A stretch of DNA of 64,000 nucleotides, taken from Paludibacteraceae bacterium. GTDB taxonomy: Bacteria > Bacteroidota > Bacteroidia > Bacteroidales > Paludibacteraceae. A program made the translations under genes and the position numbers. The stretch lies in the NCBI GenBank assembly GCA_017547145.1, contig JAFYQJ010000014.1, positions 124,001 to 188,000 on the forward strand. The letters run 5' to 3'. Every line of letters begins with the position of its first letter. The first letter of the stretch is position 1. Of the stretch, positions 10,664 through 19,812 are shown in pieces. Under the pieces are notes generated by a model. The model had not been told where the DNA came from, ran no database searches, and saw only the letters and a program-made list of their open reading frames with translations.

Positions 10664-11182
10664 ATGGCAGGAATAAATAATAGAGTTAAAACAACTAATG
10701 ATATTGAATTAAAAGAAAGACTTGTTGCTATAAATCGAGTAACAAAAGTAACAAAAGGTGGACGTGCATTTAGTTTTTCTGCAATTGTAGTTGTTGGTAA
10801 TGAAAAAGGTATTGTAGGTTGGGGATTAGGTAAAGCTGGTGAAGTAACAGCAGCTATTGCTAAAGGAACTGAATCTGCAAAGAAGAATTTAATTCGTGTT
10901 CCTGTTTACAAAGGAACTATCCCTCATGAGCAATCAGCTCGTTTTGGCGGTGCAAATGTATATTTGCAACCAGCATCTCATGGTACAGGAGTTAAGGCTG
11001 GTGGTGCTATGCGTGCAGTATTAGAGAGTGTTGGTATTACCGATGTGTTAGCAAAATCAAAAGGTTCATCAAATCCACATAATTTAGTTAAAGCTACGTT
11101 TGAGGCTTTGGGAGAACTTCGCGATGCTTATACTGTTGCTCAAAATAGAAATATTTCAGTAGAAAAAGTGTTTAAAGGATAA
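10664..11182 (+). CDS. rpsE: 30S ribosomal protein uS5
   Basis: Accuracy-related protein at the mRNA entry channel. 172 residues with the N-terminal double-stranded RNA-binding fold ([20 protein letters not shown]) and the C-terminal [19 protein letters not shown] segment. Confidence 0.98.
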   Translation: MAGINNRVKTTNDIELKERLVAINRVTKVTKGGRAFSFSAIVVVGNEKGIVGWGLGKAGEVTAAIAKGTESAKKNLIRVPVYKGTIPHEQSARFGGANVYLQPASHGTGVKAGGAMRAVLESVGITDVLAKSKGSSNPHNLVKATFEALGELRDAYTVAQNRNISVEKVFKG

Positions 11183-11190
11183 TAAAGTAT

Positions 11191-11367
11191 ATGGCAACTA
11201 TAAAAATACAACAAGTAAAAAGTCAAATTCGTTGTCCAAAAGATCAAAAATTAACTTTGATTGCTCTTGGATTGAAAAAAATGAATGCCATTGTTGAACA
11301 TGAAGCTACTCCACAAATTTTAGGAATGGTTAATAAAGTGAAACATTTGGTAAAAGTAGTTGAATAA
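11191..11367 (+). CDS. rpmD: 50S ribosomal protein uL30
   Basis: Short large-subunit protein, 58 residues (MATIKIQQVKSQI... to ...HLVKVVE). It contains the family pattern of a basic segment followed by LGLKKMN. It lies between rpsE and rplO, its standard place in the spc operon. uL30 is absent from some bacteria, so its presence is worth recording. Confidence 0.95.
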   Translation: MATIKIQQVKSQIRCPKDQKLTLIALGLKKMNAIVEHEATPQILGMVNKVKHLVKVVE

Positions 11368-11388
11368 TTAATATTGTTTTTTATAAAG

Positions 11389-11835
11389 ATGGATTTAAGT
11401 AATTTAAAACCTGCAGAAGGTTCAGTAAAAACCAATAAGAGATTAGGTAGAGGTGTTGCTTCTGGTAAAGGAGGTACATCAACTCGTGGTCATAAAGGTG
11501 CAAAATCACGTTCAGGGTATTCTAGAAAAATTGGTTTCGAAGGTGGACAAATGCCATTGCAACGTCGTCTTCCTAAATTTGGATTTAAAAACAATAATAG
11601 AGTAGAATACAAAGCTATAAATTTGTCATCTATTCAAACTCTTGCAGATGAAAAAGGTTTGTCAAAGATTGGAATTGATGAAATGATAGCAGCTGGTATG
11701 ATTACGAAAAAACATTTAGTAAAAATATTGGCAAATGGAGCAATTACTTCTAATTTAGAAGTTGTGGCACATGCGTTCTCAAAAGCTGCTGAAGAAGCGA
11801 TCGTGAATGCAGGAGGAACTGTGGTAAAATTATAA
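11389..11835 (+). CDS. rplO: 50S ribosomal protein uL15
   Basis: Early-intermediate assembly protein. I chose ATG 11389 (MDLSNLKPAEGS, 148 residues) over an in-frame TTG-type start 15 nt upstream. The glycine-rich basic stretch RLGRGVASGKGGTSTRGHKG and FEGGQMPLQRRLPKFGF are diagnostic. Confidence 0.98.
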   Translation: MDLSNLKPAEGSVKTNKRLGRGVASGKGGTSTRGHKGAKSRSGYSRKIGFEGGQMPLQRRLPKFGFKNNNRVEYKAINLSSIQTLADEKGLSKIGIDEMIAAGMITKKHLVKILANGAITSNLEVVAHAFSKAAEEAIVNAGGTVVKL

Positions 11836-11839
11836 TATC

Positions 11840-13183
11840 ATGAAATTTATAGAGACCTTAAAAAATATTTGGAAAGTAGAGAGTCTAAGGACGAAAATTT
11901 TAGTAACAACTTTGTTTGTTTTAATTTATCGTTTTGGTTCTTTTATTGTATTGCCAGGGATTAATCCTGAATCTTTAACAGCGTTACAAAACCAAACTAG
12001 TGATGGTTTGATGTCATTGTTAGATATGTTTTCTGGTGGTGCATTTTCTAATGCTTCAATTTTTGCGTTAGGGATTATGCCTTATATTTCGGCATCTATT
12101 GTTATTCAGCTTTTAACAATAGCTGTCCCTTATTTTAAAAAAATGCAAATGGAAGGTGAAAGTGGTAGAAGAAAAATGAATCAGTTGACTCGCTATCTTA
12201 CTGTATTGATATTGCTTCTACAAGGTCCAGCTTATTTAGTTAATTTATCAGTTCAATTAGGAAGTGTAGGGGCTGTTTTACCAGAAGGTGTTTGGTTTAC
12301 AGTTTCCTCTACAATACTTCTTTGTGCTGGCTCTATGTTTGTAATGTGGCTTGGAGAGCGTATGACGGATAAGGGTATTGGTAATGGTATTTCTATGATT
12401 ATTATGATTGGTATCATTGCAAGATTTCCTAGTGCTATTATTCAAGAATTTATCTCAAGAACCGAAGATGCTAGTGGTGGGTTAATTATGTTTTTGGCAG
12501 AAATAACTTTATTATTAGTTGTAATTGGAGCTGCAATTGCTTTAGTTCAAGCTACAAGAAAGATTCCTGTACAATATGCAAAAAGAATTGTAGGTAACAA
12601 ACAATATGGTGGTGTACGTCAGTATATTCCATTAAAAGTAAATGCTGCAGGTGTTATGCCAATTATTTTTGCACAAGCTATAATGATGATTCCTATTATG
12701 TTAATGGGATTCAATTCTGAAGGTGCAAATAATGCTTTTATGAATGCATTTGCCGATAATAATGGATTTTGGTATAATTTAGTATTTGCTGTTATGATTA
12801 TTTTATTTACATATTTTTATACAGCAATTACTTATAATCCAACTCAAATGGCAGAACAAATGAAGCATAACAATGGATTCATACCTGGTATAAAACCCGG
12901 GAAAAAAACAGCAGAATATCTTGATACTATTATGTCAAGAATAACATTACCTGGATCTTTCTTTTTAGCATTAGTTGCAATTATGCCTGCATTTGCATCA
13001 ATTGCTGGAGTTACTGGTGGTTTTGCTCAATTTTATGGAGGAACATCATTGTTGATTTTAGTCGGAGTTGTTCTTGATACATTAGACCAAATAGAGAGCG
13101 AATTGCGTATGAGACATTATGGTGGTCTGATGGAATCTGGTCATCGTATTAAAGGACGTACTGGATCAATAGTTGCTTATTAA
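11840..13183 (+). CDS. secY: Protein translocase channel subunit SecY
   Basis: Pore of the Sec translocon in the inner membrane. 447 residues with the usual ten hydrophobic segments. The family stretches GIMPYISASIVIQLL, ERMTDKGIGNGISMII and GVMPIIFAQAIM are visible. 4 nt after rplO and 2 nt before map, as in the classical spc operon. Confidence 0.99.
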   Translation: MKFIETLKNIWKVESLRTKILVTTLFVLIYRFGSFIVLPGINPESLTALQNQTSDGLMSLLDMFSGGAFSNASIFALGIMPYISASIVIQLLTIAVPYFKKMQMEGESGRRKMNQLTRYLTVLILLLQGPAYLVNLSVQLGSVGAVLPEGVWFTVSSTILLCAGSMFVMWLGERMTDKGIGNGISMIIMIGIIARFPSAIIQEFISRTEDASGGLIMFLAEITLLLVVIGAAIALVQATRKIPVQYAKRIVGNKQYGGVRQYIPLKVNAAGVMPIIFAQAIMMIPIMLMGFNSEGANNAFMNAFADNNGFWYNLVFAVMIILFTYFYTAITYNPTQMAEQMKHNNGFIPGIKPGKKTAEYLDTIMSRITLPGSFFLALVAIMPAFASIAGVTGGFAQFYGGTSLLILVGVVLDTLDQIESELRMRHYGGLMESGHRIKGRTGSIVAY

Positions 13184-13185
13184 TA

Positions 13186-13974
13186 ATGAGTATTTATCTA
13201 AAAACAAATGAAGAAGTAGAGTTGCTAAGAGAGAGCAACTTGTTGGTAAGTAAAACTCTAGCTGAGTTAGCTAAAGTTATTAAGCCAGGAATTTCAACGT
13301 TTTGTTTAGATAAAATAGCTGAAGAGTTTATTCGTGACAATGGAGCATTACCTGCATTTAAAGGTTATAATGGATATCCTGCTTCTATTTGCACATCTAT
13401 AAATGAACAAGTTGTGCATGGTATCCCGTCGGAAGATGTCATTCTAAAAGATGGTGATATTATTTCAATAGATTGCGGAACATATAAAAATGGTTTTGTT
13501 GGAGATTCTGCTTATACTTTTTGTGTAGGAAATGTTACTGAAGAAATAAAGCAACTTTTAAAAGTAACTAAAGAGTCATTGTATGAAGGTATCAAATATG
13601 CTGTTGAAGGTAAACGTATAGGTGATATTGGAAATGCGATACAAACATATTGTGAAAGAGAAGGATATTCAGTTGTACGTGAAATGGTAGGTCATGGAGT
13701 TGGTAGAAAAATGCATGAATCTCCAGAAGTGCCAAATTACGGAAAACGAGGTATGGGAAAAATGCTAAAATCAGGAATGACTATCTGTATTGAGCCTATG
13801 ATTAATATGGGTGGAAAAGATATAGTGATAGAGTCTGATGGTTGGACAGCGAGAACTAAGGATTATAAATGTTCTGCACATTTTGAACATGCAGTAGTAA
13901 TTAGAAAAGGTGTTGCTGATATCTTATCTGATTTTGATATTATTGAAAAAGTTTTAGAAAATAAAATTATATGA
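13186..13974 (+). CDS. map: Type I methionine aminopeptidase
   Basis: Removes the initiator methionine from nascent proteins. 262 residues with the pita-bread fold; the five metal ligands are all present by motif: D96 (IDCGT), D107 (VGDSAY), H170 (GHGVGR), E203 (IEPM) and E234 (HFEH). No N-terminal zinc-finger extension, so type Ia. It overlaps infA by 4 nt. Confidence 0.97.
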   Translation: MSIYLKTNEEVELLRESNLLVSKTLAELAKVIKPGISTFCLDKIAEEFIRDNGALPAFKGYNGYPASICTSINEQVVHGIPSEDVILKDGDIISIDCGTYKNGFVGDSAYTFCVGNVTEEIKQLLKVTKESLYEGIKYAVEGKRIGDIGNAIQTYCEREGYSVVREMVGHGVGRKMHESPEVPNYGKRGMGKMLKSGMTICIEPMINMGGKDIVIESDGWTARTKDYKCSAHFEHAVVIRKGVADILSDFDIIEKVLENKII

Positions 13975-14186
13975 AGCAAGCTGCAATAGAACAAGATGGT
14001 GTTATATTGGAAGCACTTTCCAATGCAATGTTTCGTGTTGAGTTAGAAAATGGACATGAAATAACGGCTCATATTTCAGGAAAAATGCGTATGCATTATA
14101 TTCGTATTTTACCTGGAGATAAGGTGAAAGTTGAAATATCTCCATATGATTTAACCAAAGGAAGAATTTCTTTTAGATATAAATAA
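13971..14186 (+). CDS. infA: Translation initiation factor IF-1
   Basis: A-site-blocking initiation factor with a single S1-like OB fold. 71 residues; the start [16 protein letters not shown] and the segment [20 protein letters not shown] are typical. The ATG overlaps the map stop codon (ATGA). Confidence 0.97.
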   Translation: MKQAAIEQDGVILEALSNAMFRVELENGHEITAHISGKMRMHYIRILPGDKVKVEISPYDLTKGRISFRYK

Positions 14187-14200
14187 AAAAATTAAATGCA

Positions 14201-14317
14201 ATGAAAGTTAGAACTTCAATTAAAAAACGAACAGACGATTGTAAAATAGTGAGAAGAAAAGGTCGTTTGTATGTGATTAACAAGAAAAATCCAAAATTTA
14301 AACAACGTCAAGGATAA
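14201..14317 (+). CDS. rpmJ: 50S ribosomal protein bL36, cysteine-poor (zinc-free) form
   Basis: 38 residues, [20 protein letters not shown] followed by [18 protein letters not shown]. Only one cysteine (C14) of the four-ligand zinc site of the C+ form remains; the other ligand positions are T, N/K and F. This is the C- paralogue type, here as the copy in the infA-rpmJ-rpsM position. Confidence 0.95.
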   Translation: MKVRTSIKKRTDDCKIVRRKGRLYVINKKNPKFKQRQG

Positions 14318-14324
14318 TTTTAAT

Positions 14325-14332
14325 TATTTTTG
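14325..14332 (+). promoter_or_regulatory. Possible internal promoter (-7 box) for the alpha operon
   Basis: TATTTTTG followed by C matches the Bacteroidetes -7 consensus TAnnTTTG and sits 14 nt before the rpsM ATG. No clear TTTG -33 element was found at the usual spacing, so the call is tentative. Confidence 0.4.
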
Positions 14333-14346
14333 CAAAAAATTAGTTT

Positions 14347-14727
14347 ATGGCAATAAGAATAGTAGGAGTAGATTTGCCCCAAAATAAGAGAGGGGAAGTT
14401 GGTTTGACTTATATCTACGGAATAGGTCGCAGTAGTGCTAGAAAAATTTTAGCAGAGGCTGGTATTGATTTCAATATCGCAGTTAAAGATTGGACAGATG
14501 ACCAAGCTGCTAAAATTCGTGAAATTATCGGCGCAGGTTATAAAGTAGAAGGTGACCTTCGTTCGGAAGTTCAGTTAAACATTAAACGTTTGATGGATAT
14601 CGGTTGTTATCGTGGTATTCGTCATCGTATTGGCTTACCTGTAAGAGGTCAGAGTACAAAAAATAATGCTCGTACCCGAAAAGGTAAAAAGAAAACTGTT
14701 GCAAATAAGAAAAAAGCAACAAAGTAA
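14347..14727 (+). CDS. rpsM: 30S ribosomal protein uS13
   Basis: Head protein that contacts P-site tRNA and the 50S. 126 residues, starting [18 protein letters not shown], with [20 protein letters not shown] and a lysine-rich C-terminal tail. First gene after the possible internal promoter. Confidence 0.98.
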   Translation: MAIRIVGVDLPQNKRGEVGLTYIYGIGRSSARKILAEAGIDFNIAVKDWTDDQAAKIREIIGAGYKVEGDLRSEVQLNIKRLMDIGCYRGIRHRIGLPVRGQSTKNNARTRKGKKKTVANKKKATK

Positions 14728-14752
14728 AATAACCTGAATAAAAATAGTTGAT

Positions 14753-15142
14753 ATGGCAAAAAAAGCAGTAGCAGCGAAAAAACGTGTTGTTAAAGTAGAT
14801 GGAGTAGGACAATTACATGTTCATTCATCTTTTAATAATATTATCGTAAGTATAGCAAATAGTGAAGGACAAGTAATTTCTTGGTCTTCTGCAGGAAAAA
14901 TGGGCTTTAGAGGATCTAAAAAGAATACTCCTTATGCCGCTCAAATGGCAGCACAAGATTGTGCAAAAGTTGCATTTGATTTAGGTTTAAGAAAAGTGAA
15001 AGCCTATGTTAAAGGTCCTGGAAATGGACGTGAATCGGCAATTAGAACAGTTCATGGTGCAGGAATCGAAGTATTGGAAATTGTTGATGTTACACCATTG
15101 CCACATAATGGTTGTCGTCCAGCAAAAAGAAGAAGAGTATAA
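14753..15142 (+). CDS. rpsK: 30S ribosomal protein uS11
   Basis: Platform protein next to the mRNA exit. 129 residues. Conserved blocks are [33 protein letters not shown] and the end [13 protein letters not shown]. Lies between rpsM and rpsD as in the alpha operon. Confidence 0.98.
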   Translation: MAKKAVAAKKRVVKVDGVGQLHVHSSFNNIIVSIANSEGQVISWSSAGKMGFRGSKKNTPYAAQMAAQDCAKVAFDLGLRKVKAYVKGPGNGRESAIRTVHGAGIEVLEIVDVTPLPHNGCRPAKRRRV

Positions 15143-15161
15143 TAATTAAAAAGAAAGAAAA

Positions 15162-15767
15162 ATGGCAAGATATATAGGACCAAAGTCTAAAATCGCACGT
15201 AAATTTGGAGAACCTATTTTTGGTACTGATAAAGTTTTAGCAAAGAAAAACTATCCTCCAGGACAACATGGTATTCTTCGTAAAAGAAAAACTTCTGAAT
15301 ATGGAGTTCAGCTTCGTGAAAAACAAAAAGCTAAATATACATACGGAGTATTAGAAAAACAATTCCGCATTTTATTTGAGAAAGCACAAGTTAGAAAAGG
15401 TATTACAGGTGAAATTCTTCTTCAATTATTAGAATCTCGTTTGGATAATGTAGTTTATCGTTTAGGAATGGCTCCTACACGTGCTGCTGCACGCCAATTA
15501 GTTTCTCATAAACATATTGTAGTTGATGGAAAAGTTGTAAATATTCCTTCTTATTTAGTAAAACAAGGTCAAGTTATCGGTGTTAGAACAAAAGACCTGT
15601 CAATGGAAGTAATTGTTAATGCATTGAGTGGATTTAATCACAGTAAATATCCTTGGTTAGAATGGGATGAAAATACAAAAAGTGGTAAATTCTTACATAT
15701 GCCTGAACGTGCAGATATTCCTGAAAATATTAAGGAACAATTAATTGTTGAATTGTATTCTAAATAA
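15162..15767 (+). CDS. rpsD: 30S ribosomal protein uS4
   Basis: Primary 16S-binding protein; in E. coli it represses the alpha operon. 201 residues, with the S4 RNA-binding domain segment [20 protein letters not shown] followed by [14 protein letters not shown]. The N-terminal region lacks the clustered cysteines found in zinc-binding uS4 proteins. Confidence 0.98.
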   Translation: MARYIGPKSKIARKFGEPIFGTDKVLAKKNYPPGQHGILRKRKTSEYGVQLREKQKAKYTYGVLEKQFRILFEKAQVRKGITGEILLQLLESRLDNVVYRLGMAPTRAAARQLVSHKHIVVDGKVVNIPSYLVKQGQVIGVRTKDLSMEVIVNALSGFNHSKYPWLEWDENTKSGKFLHMPERADIPENIKEQLIVELYSK

Positions 15768-15778
15768 TAAAAATTAAC

Positions 15779-16768
15779 ATGGCAATATTAACATTTCAAA
15801 AACCTGAAAAGGTAATTATGCTCGAATCGACAGATTTTGAGGGTAAATTTGAGTTTCGTCCTTTAGAACCAGGCTATGGTATTACAATAGGAAATGCTTT
15901 GCGTCGTGTTCTTTTATCATCATTGGAAGGGTATGCTATTACATCAATAAAAATTGATGGTGTAGATCATGAATTTGCGACAATACCTAATGTAATTGAT
16001 GATGTTACTTCAATTATTTTGAACCTTAAACAAGTTCGCTTGAAAAAAGTAGTTGAAGATGCTGAAGGAGAGAAAGTTTCGATTAATATTTCAGGTAAAA
16101 CAACTTTTACAGCAGGTGATTTAGGAAATGCACTTTCTCAATTTGAAGTTTTGAATCCAGATTTAGTTATTTGTAACATGGATTCAAGTGCTAAATTTAA
16201 AATGGAAGTTACTATAAATAAAGGACGTGGTTATCTTCCTGCAGAAGAAAGTCGAAACCCAAATGATGAAATTGGGCAAATTGCAATTGATGCTATTTTT
16301 ACTCCAATACGTAATGTGAAATATTATGTTGAAAACTATCGTGTGGAGCAAAAGACTGACTATGAAAAATTGTTATTTGAAATAAAAACAGATGGCTCTA
16401 TTCATCCAAAGGATGCGTTAAAAGAGGCTGCAAATATTTTGATTTGTCATTTTATGTTATTCTCTGATGAAAAAATGGCATTTGAAATATCAAAAGCTAG
16501 TTCGGATGAGTTCAATGAAGAAGTTCTACATATGCGTCAATTATTAAAAACACGATTGACTGACTTGGATCTTTCTGTTCGTGCGTTGAACTGCTTGAAA
16601 TCAGCTGAAGTAGAAACTTTAGGACAATTGTGTCAGTTTAGTAGAAATGATTTGCTTAAATTTAGAAATTTTGGTAAAAAATCTTTGACAGAATTAGATG
16701 CTAAATTGTTGAGTTTAAATCTTCAGTTTGGTATGGATATTTCTAAATATAAAATTGATAAAGAATAA
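15779..16768 (+). CDS. rpoA: RNA polymerase alpha subunit
   Basis: Dimerising subunit that starts polymerase assembly. 329 residues: N-terminal domain about 1-230 (with [20 protein letters not shown]), then a linker, then the C-terminal helix-hairpin-helix domain about 255-315 ([31 protein letters not shown]) used for upstream DNA and activator contacts. Between rpsD and rplQ, the standard place. Confidence 0.99.
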   Translation: MAILTFQKPEKVIMLESTDFEGKFEFRPLEPGYGITIGNALRRVLLSSLEGYAITSIKIDGVDHEFATIPNVIDDVTSIILNLKQVRLKKVVEDAEGEKVSINISGKTTFTAGDLGNALSQFEVLNPDLVICNMDSSAKFKMEVTINKGRGYLPAEESRNPNDEIGQIAIDAIFTPIRNVKYYVENYRVEQKTDYEKLLFEIKTDGSIHPKDALKEAANILICHFMLFSDEKMAFEISKASSDEFNEEVLHMRQLLKTRLTDLDLSVRALNCLKSAEVETLGQLCQFSRNDLLKFRNFGKKSLTELDAKLLSLNLQFGMDISKYKIDKE

Positions 16769-16773
16769 AAATT

Positions 16774-17271
16774 ATGAGACATAATAAAAAAAATAATCAT
16801 TTGGGAAGAACTGCATCGCATCGTAGTGCAATGCTTTCAAATATGGCATGTTCTTTAATACAGCATAAAAGAATAGCAACAACAACAGCAAAAGCAAAAG
16901 CATTAAGAAAATACATTGAACCTCTTTTGACTAAAGCAAAAGATGACTCAACAGCAAATAGACGTGTTGTGTTTTCTTATTTGCAAAGCAAGGAAGCTGT
17001 TACTGAATTATTCCAAAATATTTCAGAAAAGATTGCTAACCGTCCTGGAGGATATACTCGTATTTTACGTACGGGTTTCCGTTTAGGTGATGCTGCAGAA
17101 ATGTGTATCATAGAATTAGTAGATTATAATGAAAACATGTTAAAGGAAAAAGCAGTGAAAAAGGCAACTCGTACACGTCGTAGTAAAAAAACTACTGCAG
17201 TTGCAGAAGCAAATCCTATTACTGAAGAAGTAAAAGTAGAGGAATCTGCAGAGAAGAAGGTTGCTGAATAA
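16774..17271 (+). CDS. rplQ: 50S ribosomal protein bL17 with charged C-terminal extension
   Basis: Tunnel-exit-region protein. 165 residues, longer than the about 120-130 of E. coli. The core ([20 protein letters not shown] to [10 protein letters not shown]) is followed by about 40 residues rich in lysine, threonine and glutamate, a type of extension that I recall from Bacteroidetes homologues. Last gene of the ribosomal block. Confidence 0.97.
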   Translation: MRHNKKNNHLGRTASHRSAMLSNMACSLIQHKRIATTTAKAKALRKYIEPLLTKAKDDSTANRRVVFSYLQSKEAVTELFQNISEKIANRPGGYTRILRTGFRLGDAAEMCIIELVDYNENMLKEKAVKKATRTRRSKKTTAVAEANPITEEVKVEESAEKKVAE

Positions 17272-17292
17272 TCAATAGTTTAATTTATTTGT

Positions 17293-17321
17293 AAAAAGAC
17301 ACCGTAAGGTGTCTTTTTTTT
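17293..17321 (+). terminator. Intrinsic terminator of the ribosomal protein cluster
   Basis: AAAAAGACACC / GGTGTCTTTTT form an 11-bp stem (17293-17303 and 17308-17318) around a GTAA loop, followed by further Ts. It lies 21 nt after rplQ. Confidence 0.92.
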
Positions 17322-17334
17322 GATTTAAAAGATA

Positions 17335-17342
17335 TAAATTTG
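17335..17342 (+). promoter_or_regulatory. Possible -7 promoter box for the endonuclease genes
   Basis: TAAATTTG matches TAnnTTTG and lies 22 nt before the start at 17365, just after the rplQ terminator. No TTTG at the expected distance. Confidence 0.35.
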
Positions 17343-17364
17343 AATCTTTAATAAGTATAAAGAT

Positions 17365-19809
17365 ATGAAGAATCAATTTTTTAGAAAAACAATATTCATT
17401 TTATGGATGTTGCTGTGTCAAGGTTTCTCTTTCGCATTAGTATCTACTTCGGTAAATCTATCTGATTATTATTATTTAGCTAATGGGAAAAGTGGGGATG
17501 CTATTCGAAAAGCTTTAGAAGGAATTATAGATGAGCATACTATTGTTTCTTATGATGATTTGTATAATCTTTATGTTGCAAGTGACTCTCGAGCAGATGG
17601 CTCTATTTGGGATATGTATTCAACATGTTCGTGGCAACATGGCAAAAAGAAATGTGGTAATTATTCTAGTGTATGCGATTGTTATAATAGAGAACATTCT
17701 ATACCGCAAAGTTGGTTTAGTGAGAGATCTCCTATGAAAAGTGATGCATTCCACGTTTATCCAACAGATGGGAAAGTGAATAATCAACGGAGTAATTATA
17801 TGTTTGGAGAATGTGCAGGAGGAACATCTTTGAGTAGTGATGCTTTAGGGCGTGTTGGTAGTTCTACGTTTACTGGAGCTTCTATATCAGGAAAGGTTTT
17901 TGAACCAGATGATGAATATAAAGGAGATTTTGCTCGTACTTATTTCTATATGGCAACCCGTTATGCTACTAATTGTACAAGTTGGGGAAATCATTTTGGA
18001 TCGAATTCTGGATTAACAGCTTATTCAGTTGCGTTATTTTTAAAATGGCACAGAGAAGATCCTGTTTCAGAAAAAGAATTAATTCGAAATGAAGCTATTT
18101 TTGGAAATAAGACTTATAATTCAACAGGATATAAACAGGGCAATCGTAATCCTTTTATTGACTTCCCTTGTTTAGTAGAGTATATTTGGGGAGAATATAA
18201 GGGAAAAACAATAGATTTTTCTACATTGTTATCAGCTTATTCAGAAGAGTATGCTTCGGGAGTAGATAAAACAGGATGTGAGTGTGAGAATGAAAATCCA
18301 ACATTTTTGACACCAAAGTCTGGAGAATCTATCATTATGTCAAATGCAAATTTGAATGAAGTTGTAACAACTCAAATATTAGTAAGTGGAAGAAATTTAG
18401 TGGATAATGTTTCTTTTTCTATTTCGGGTGCAAATGCTTCACTTTTCAAGGTATCTCCTACAAGTATTTCTGCAGCTGATGCAAATAATGGGCAATATGT
18501 TACCTTGTCTTACAAACCTACAACAACAGGAGAGCATTCGGCAAATTTGACCTTAACAGCAAAAAATACAACATCAGTTACTGTAGTTTTAAAAGGTGCA
18601 TGTGAGGAGGCTATAATTAGTCCTTCGGGTACTTTATATTTTGAAACTACAGATGCAACTACATCAGTTCAAGAGGATGTATTGATAAAGGGAACTAATT
18701 TGTCTTCAGGTGTAGTTTTAACTTTATCAGGAAGTGATAAATTTGAATTGTCTAAAAAAACATTTACTGCAGCTGAAATTACAGACGGATCAAAAATTGT
18801 TGTAAGTTATCAACCAAGAGAATTAGGTGTTGATACTGCAGTATTATCTACTACATCGGGCTCTTTTACAACAACGACATATCTTATAGGAAATTGTTCT
18901 TTTGAAGCCTTGCCAGCAACAGAGCTTACAAAGAATAGCTTTGTGGCAAATTGGACAAATGCAGGAGTTGATAGCTATGTGTTAGATGTATATAAAAAAG
19001 ATGTTGTTGGAACTGCAGAAACTGTTGTTTTGCAAGATGATTGCAATAAGGCCACAACTGCAACTACAGATGGTAGTGTGAATTTTGATGTAGATGGTTG
19101 TGTTAGATTAGGCTCAGGTTCAAAAACGGGCTCTATAACTTATTCTGGATTGGATTTGTCGAAAGGAGGAAAGGTTGTTATAAATGCACAATATTATAAT
19201 ACAGATACTGGAACTCAAATGAAAGTTACATTAGGAGATGTTACAAAAACATTTACTCTTACTTCAAGTTTTGAAAACTATGAATTCGAAATCGAAAAAA
19301 GTGAAAGTAACACTTCTGTAAGTTTGAAAATTGAATCGTTAGTATCAAAAAAACGTATAAATATAAATAGTGTACAAGTAATAACAGGAGGTGAATCTGT
19401 AAGCAAAATTTCGGTTATTGGTTATCCAAAAACAGTCGGAGCAGTACAATCTTATATGGTAGAGGGAGTCGATTATACAACGGCAGATTATTACTATACA
19501 GTTACTCCATTAAATTCTATGGTTTCTAATGAAATTTTAGTTGAGGAAAATTCTTCAGATTCTAATGAAAACTCTGCTACAGATGCACCATTAGAAACAA
19601 AACTTTTAAGTTATTTAAATGGAAATGTTTGGACTGTTGAAGGCATAGAAAAAGGTAGTATATTGACATTAATGAATATCTCTGGAGTAATTTTAGAACG
19701 AACTATTGCATCTCAATCGTTGGTAAAATTTTCATTACCAATTTCTGGTGTTTATATTATTCATATAGAAAATTTAGGTAATAGAACTGTGTTAAAAACC
19801 GTATATTAA
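17365..19809 (+). CDS. Secreted endonuclease I family nuclease with Ig-like repeats and T9SS sorting domain
   Basis: Predicted extracellular or surface DNase/RNase. 814 residues. Residues 1-24 form a signal peptide. The endonuclease I domain spans about 35-285 with REHSIPQSW (109-117, His111), a DAFHVYPTDGKVNN block (127-140, His130) and GNRNPFIDFP (259-268). Two Ig-like repeats of the ASH/HYDIN kind follow (about 300-515), then a FN3-like start and a beta-rich region. The last about 75 residues end with ISGVYIIHIEN...VLKTVY, the pattern of the Por secretion (type IX) C-terminal sorting domain. The next gene is a paralogue 3 nt downstream. Substrate and cellular role are inferred; nutrient or phosphate scavenging from DNA is plausible. 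Confidence 0.88.
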   Translation: MKNQFFRKTIFILWMLLCQGFSFALVSTSVNLSDYYYLANGKSGDAIRKALEGIIDEHTIVSYDDLYNLYVASDSRADGSIWDMYSTCSWQHGKKKCGNYSSVCDCYNREHSIPQSWFSERSPMKSDAFHVYPTDGKVNNQRSNYMFGECAGGTSLSSDALGRVGSSTFTGASISGKVFEPDDEYKGDFARTYFYMATRYATNCTSWGNHFGSNSGLTAYSVALFLKWHREDPVSEKELIRNEAIFGNKTYNSTGYKQGNRNPFIDFPCLVEYIWGEYKGKTIDFSTLLSAYSEEYASGVDKTGCECENENPTFLTPKSGESIIMSNANLNEVVTTQILVSGRNLVDNVSFSISGANASLFKVSPTSISAADANNGQYVTLSYKPTTTGEHSANLTLTAKNTTSVTVVLKGACEEAIISPSGTLYFETTDATTSVQEDVLIKGTNLSSGVVLTLSGSDKFELSKKTFTAAEITDGSKIVVSYQPRELGVDTAVLSTTSGSFTTTTYLIGNCSFEALPATELTKNSFVANWTNAGVDSYVLDVYKKDVVGTAETVVLQDDCNKATTATTDGSVNFDVDGCVRLGSGSKTGSITYSGLDLSKGGKVVINAQYYNTDTGTQMKVTLGDVTKTFTLTSSFENYEFEIEKSESNTSVSLKIESLVSKKRININSVQVITGGESVSKISVIGYPKTVGAVQSYMVEGVDYTTADYYYTVTPLNSMVSNEILVEENSSDSNENSATDAPLETKLLSYLNGNVWTVEGIEKGSILTLMNISGVILERTIASQSLVKFSLPISGVYIIHIENLGNRTVLKTVY

Positions 19810-19812
19810 TCG

